Source: Pseudomonadota bacterium (GTDB lineage: Bacteria; Pseudomonadota; Gammaproteobacteria; Steroidobacterales; Steroidobacteraceae). From it: DNA of 8,346 nt. A program made the position numbers and the translations under genes. The notes under the pieces were generated by a model. The model was not told the origin of the DNA, made no database searches, and was given only the letters and a program-made list of their open reading frames with translations. The stretch's first letter is position 1. Each line of letters starts with the position of its first letter. The stretch is from NCBI GenBank assembly GCA_021781775.1, contig JAJXWE010000030.1, forward strand, positions 1 through 8,346. Reading direction: 5' to 3'. Positions 6,789-8,346 of this stretch are shown piece by piece.

Positions 6789-6813
6789 GCGGGCCGCGCG
6801 CCGCGCGGCCCGC
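6789..6813. terminator. Perfect GC-rich inverted repeat between MFS and doxX genes
   Basis: GCGGGCCGCGCG (6789-6800) and its exact reverse complement (6802-6813) are separated by a single C. As RNA the innermost pairs would open to form a loop, leaving about 11 pairs. It begins three bases after the transporter stop and ends eight bases before the end of doxX, so it is placed to stop transcripts from both directions. It has no T run on either strand. Confidence 0.5.
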
Positions 6814-6821
6814 CCGACGGC

Positions 6822-7223
6822 TCAACGCTGCGTCGGACGCAGCGCGAACGCCCCATCGCCGAGCAGCGTCAGCGCCACCAGGCTGATCGTCCAGAACGCC
6901 GGGTACTCCCAGCCGCCGCCCTTGTCGGTGAACAGCCAGCCGTTGTGGCCGTGCACCAGCACGATGGTCCCGAGCATCTCGAGCGCCAGCGGCACGGCCA
7001 CCCACGGCGCGTACACGCCGAGCACCAGCGCCAGCCCGCCGAGCAGCTCGAGTGCGATGGTCCCGTAGGCGGCGACGGCCGGCAGGCCGAGCGTGGCGAA
7101 ATAGCCGACGAATCCCGGCACCGTGAACACGAAGATCTTCAGCGCCACGTGCGCGAGGAACAGAACCCCGAGGCTCACGCGCAGCAGCGCGATGCCGTAG
7201 GGCGCGGTGTTGGTCTTGATCAT
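6822..7223 (-). CDS. DoxX family membrane protein
   Basis: This is a small four-helix inner-membrane protein of the DoxX family (133 residues). Family members are named for a thiosulfate:quinone oxidoreductase subunit in archaea; most bacterial ones have no proven role, with links to redox and envelope stress. Hydrophobic segments fall at about 10-32, 47-69, 72-92 and 107-122. The loop HGHNGWLFTDKGGGWEYPAFW (91-111) is the hallmark C-terminal signature of this type. The frame is open up to a start at 7268, and ATGs occur at 7227-7229 and 7221-7223. The last is chosen because AGGGGAG ends six bases before it, whereas it touches the earlier ATG. The gene is convergent with the MFS gene and divergent from lysR, a common DoxX arrangement that suggests control by that regulator. 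Confidence 0.88.
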   Translation of the reverse strand: MIKTNTAPYGIALLRVSLGVLFLAHVALKIFVFTVPGFVGYFATLGLPAVAAYGTIALELLGGLALVLGVYAPWVAVPLALEMLGTIVLVHGHNGWLFTDKGGGWEYPAFWTISLVALTLLGDGAFALRPTQR

Positions 7224-7229
7224 ACCCAT

Positions 7230-7236
7230 CTCCCCT
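7230..7236 (-). promoter_or_regulatory. Ribosome binding site that fixes the doxX start
   Basis: On the minus strand AGGGGAG (7236 to 7230) is followed by ATGGGT and then the ATG at 7221-7223. The six-base gap suits initiation at 7223; zero spacing makes the ATG at 7229 unlikely, and the open frame's more distant starts have no such site. It is the strongest Shine-Dalgarno sequence in the window. Confidence 0.75.
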
Positions 7237-7278
7237 GTGTGGATTGAATGCCCCGCCGCATCGAACACCCGGCCGGCA

Positions 7279-7298
7279 CCGCGGTCAACCGACCGCGG
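7279..7298. repeat. Perfect 8-bp inverted repeat upstream of doxX
   Basis: CCGCGGTC (7279-7286), AACC, GACCGCGG (7291-7298) form a perfect 8-bp inverted repeat with a four-base spacer, 56 bases before the doxX ATG in the lysR-doxX spacer. It could be an operator or a hairpin in the doxX leader. Immediately to its right are two direct copies of CGTTGA (7299-7304 and 7311-7316), one helical turn apart. Confidence 0.5.
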
Positions 7299-7336
7299 CG
7301 TTGAGAATAACGTTGATTAAATCGCCCTGAAACTCC

Positions 7337-7366
7337 CAGAAATTCAAATGATCATTCCGTTTTCTG
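7337..7366. promoter_or_regulatory. Candidate operator: 30-base interrupted dyad
   Basis: CAGAAA-N4-AATGATCATT-N4-TTTCTG is symmetric at every position except the two N4 gaps: the arms at 7337-7342 and 7361-7366 are exact reverse complements, and the centre (7347-7356) is a 10-base palindrome. It lies in the AT-rich half of the divergent lysR-doxX spacer and touches the proposed lysR -10 element. The position suits binding by a dimeric or tetrameric regulator, most simply the LysR protein encoded next door, with autorepression and control of doxX. It contains no obvious T-N11-A core, so the assignment to LysR is inferred from location. Confidence 0.5.
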
Positions 7367-7373
7367 CAATAAT
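7365..7373 (+). promoter_or_regulatory. Extended -10 element of lysR, possibly leaderless transcript
   Basis: TGCAATAAT is an extended -10 (TGn followed by AATAAT, five of six to TATAAT). Transcription would begin at about 7380, two bases before the lysR ATG at 7382. No Shine-Dalgarno sequence precedes that ATG, consistent with a leaderless message. A -35-like TTCAAA (7343-7348) is spaced too far (19 bases) to matter much. Confidence 0.45.
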
Positions 7374-7381
7374 AATCCACC

Positions 7382-8320
7382 ATGAACGTCACCCAGGCCA
7401 TGCGAGTGCTGCTGCAGGTCGTCGATTCGGGCGGCTTCGCGCGCGCGGCCGCGGCGCTCGACCTGTCCAACGCTGCAGTCACCCGCCAGATCGCCGCGCT
7501 GGAGAAACACCTGGGAGCGCGGTTGCTGCACCGCACCACCCGGCGGGTGTCGCTGACCGAGGCGGGCAGCGAGTTCTGCGCGCGCTCCCGCGTCATTCTC
7601 GAGCAGCTCGCCGAAGCCGAGTCCGCTGCGGCGCAGGGCGTCGTCCAGCCAACCGGGGTGCTGCGGATCTCGGCGCCGCTGTCCTTCGGGGTGCTGCGCC
7701 TCGCCGACGAGCTGCCCGGATTCCGGGCGCGCCATCCGCAGCTGAAGTTGGACATCGACCTGTCCGATCGCCTCGTCGATCTCGCCAACGAGGGCTTCGA
7801 CGTCGCCCTGCGCATCACGACCGACCTGGAGCCGAGCCTGGTCGCCCGGCGCATCGCCCTGGTGGGGATGACGGTGTGCGCCTCCCCCGGGTATCTGCGC
7901 CGGCACGGTACGCCGCGCTCACCGGCCGATCTCGAGCGACACGAGGTGCTCAGCTACAAATATCTGTGGTCGGGCGACGAATGGTCGTTCACCGACGCCC
8001 TCGGGCGCCGCTGCCCGGTTCGCGTGCGTCCGGCGGTTCACGCCACCAACGGCGATCTGCTGCGTCACCTGGCCGTGGCCGACGGTGGCATCATTCTGCA
8101 GCCAAACTTCCTGGTGGAAGCCGAGCTGCGCCGCGGCACGCTCGTGCCTCTCCTCGAGGATTACCACGCGCCGCAGTTCACGCTGTACGCGGCCTACCTC
8201 AGTCACCAGCATCTACCCGCCCGCGTGCGCGTGTTCATCGACTATCTCGTCGAACGCTTCGGTCGCACGGCCCCCTCGAAACGGCGCCGTGGCCGAGCGG
8301 GTGCGCGCCGGCACGATTGA
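7382..8320 (+). CDS. LysR-family transcriptional regulator
   Basis: This is a 312-residue LysR-type regulator, close to the family's usual 300. The N-terminal winged helix-turn-helix is GGFARAAAALDLSNAAVTRQIAALEKHLG with the wing RLLHRTTRRVSLTEAG (about 17-62), followed by a linker helix to about 88. The effector domain starts at GVLRISAPLSFG (92-103) and shows LPGFRARHPQLKLDIDLSDR (111-130), NEGFDVALRI (136-145), LVARRIAL (153-160) and ASPGYLRRHG (167-176). This places it in the CrgA/DmlR-like branch, whose effectors are often aromatic or organic acids or quinone-type stress signals; the ligand here is unknown. The tail after 296 is unusually basic (SKRRRGRAGARRHD). The ATG at 7382 lacks a ribosome binding site. 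It is divergent from doxX and probably controls doxX and itself. The remaining bases to the window end (8321-8346) show no feature. Confidence 0.93.
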   Translation: MNVTQAMRVLLQVVDSGGFARAAAALDLSNAAVTRQIAALEKHLGARLLHRTTRRVSLTEAGSEFCARSRVILEQLAEAESAAAQGVVQPTGVLRISAPLSFGVLRLADELPGFRARHPQLKLDIDLSDRLVDLANEGFDVALRITTDLEPSLVARRIALVGMTVCASPGYLRRHGTPRSPADLERHEVLSYKYLWSGDEWSFTDALGRRCPVRVRPAVHATNGDLLRHLAVADGGIILQPNFLVEAELRRGTLVPLLEDYHAPQFTLYAAYLSHQHLPARVRVFIDYLVERFGRTAPSKRRRGRAGARRHD

Positions 8321-8346
8321 GCCGACGCTGGCGGCCGCGGGGCGGC

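Overview
The window is chromosomal DNA from a GC-rich proteobacterium. The RecA sequence and the pncC-recA-recX order point to a gammaproteobacterium, perhaps near the Xanthomonadales/Nevskiales. That placement is an inference from protein resemblance, not a search. I see no insertion sequence, integrase, CRISPR array, tRNA or rRNA. The coding density and base composition look like ordinary core or soft-core chromosome.

Region 1 (1-2491, minus strand): reading right to left, pncC (NMN amidohydrolase), thpR (RNA 2',3'-cyclic phosphodiesterase / 2'-5' RNA ligase family), recA, and the 5' part of recX, which runs off the left edge. pncC/thpR and recA/recX overlap; thpR and recA are separated by 107 bases that hold the likely recA promoter. 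This is the familiar recombination and SOS locus with thpR between pncC and recA.

Region 2 (2492-4436, plus strand): one gene for an exported 591-residue protein with two retropepsin-like aspartic protease units (DSGA and DTGA, each with its own later hydrophobic-Gly loop) followed by a TPR-rich C-terminal half. It is the least ordinary gene here. It converges on lacI, and the two stop codons lie in opposite arms of one hairpin.

Region 3 (4437-6813): a LacI-family regulator (minus) divergent from a 12-helix MFS transporter (plus) across 72 bases. This is a transporter-plus-regulator pair, probably for a sugar, with no catabolic enzyme beside it. A very GC-rich 12-bp inverted repeat closes the transporter gene.

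Region 4 (6814-8346): a DoxX-family small membrane protein (minus) divergent from a LysR-type regulator (plus). Their 158-base spacer is the most information-rich non-coding stretch. It has an AT-rich segment, a 30-base interrupted dyad abutting an extended -10 element that would start the lysR message almost at its ATG, and a separate perfect 8-bp inverted repeat on the doxX side. Autoregulation of lysR and control of doxX is the natural reading.

No clearly new multi-gene system is visible. The best candidates for follow-up are the double-retropepsin/TPR protein and the lysR-doxX control region.
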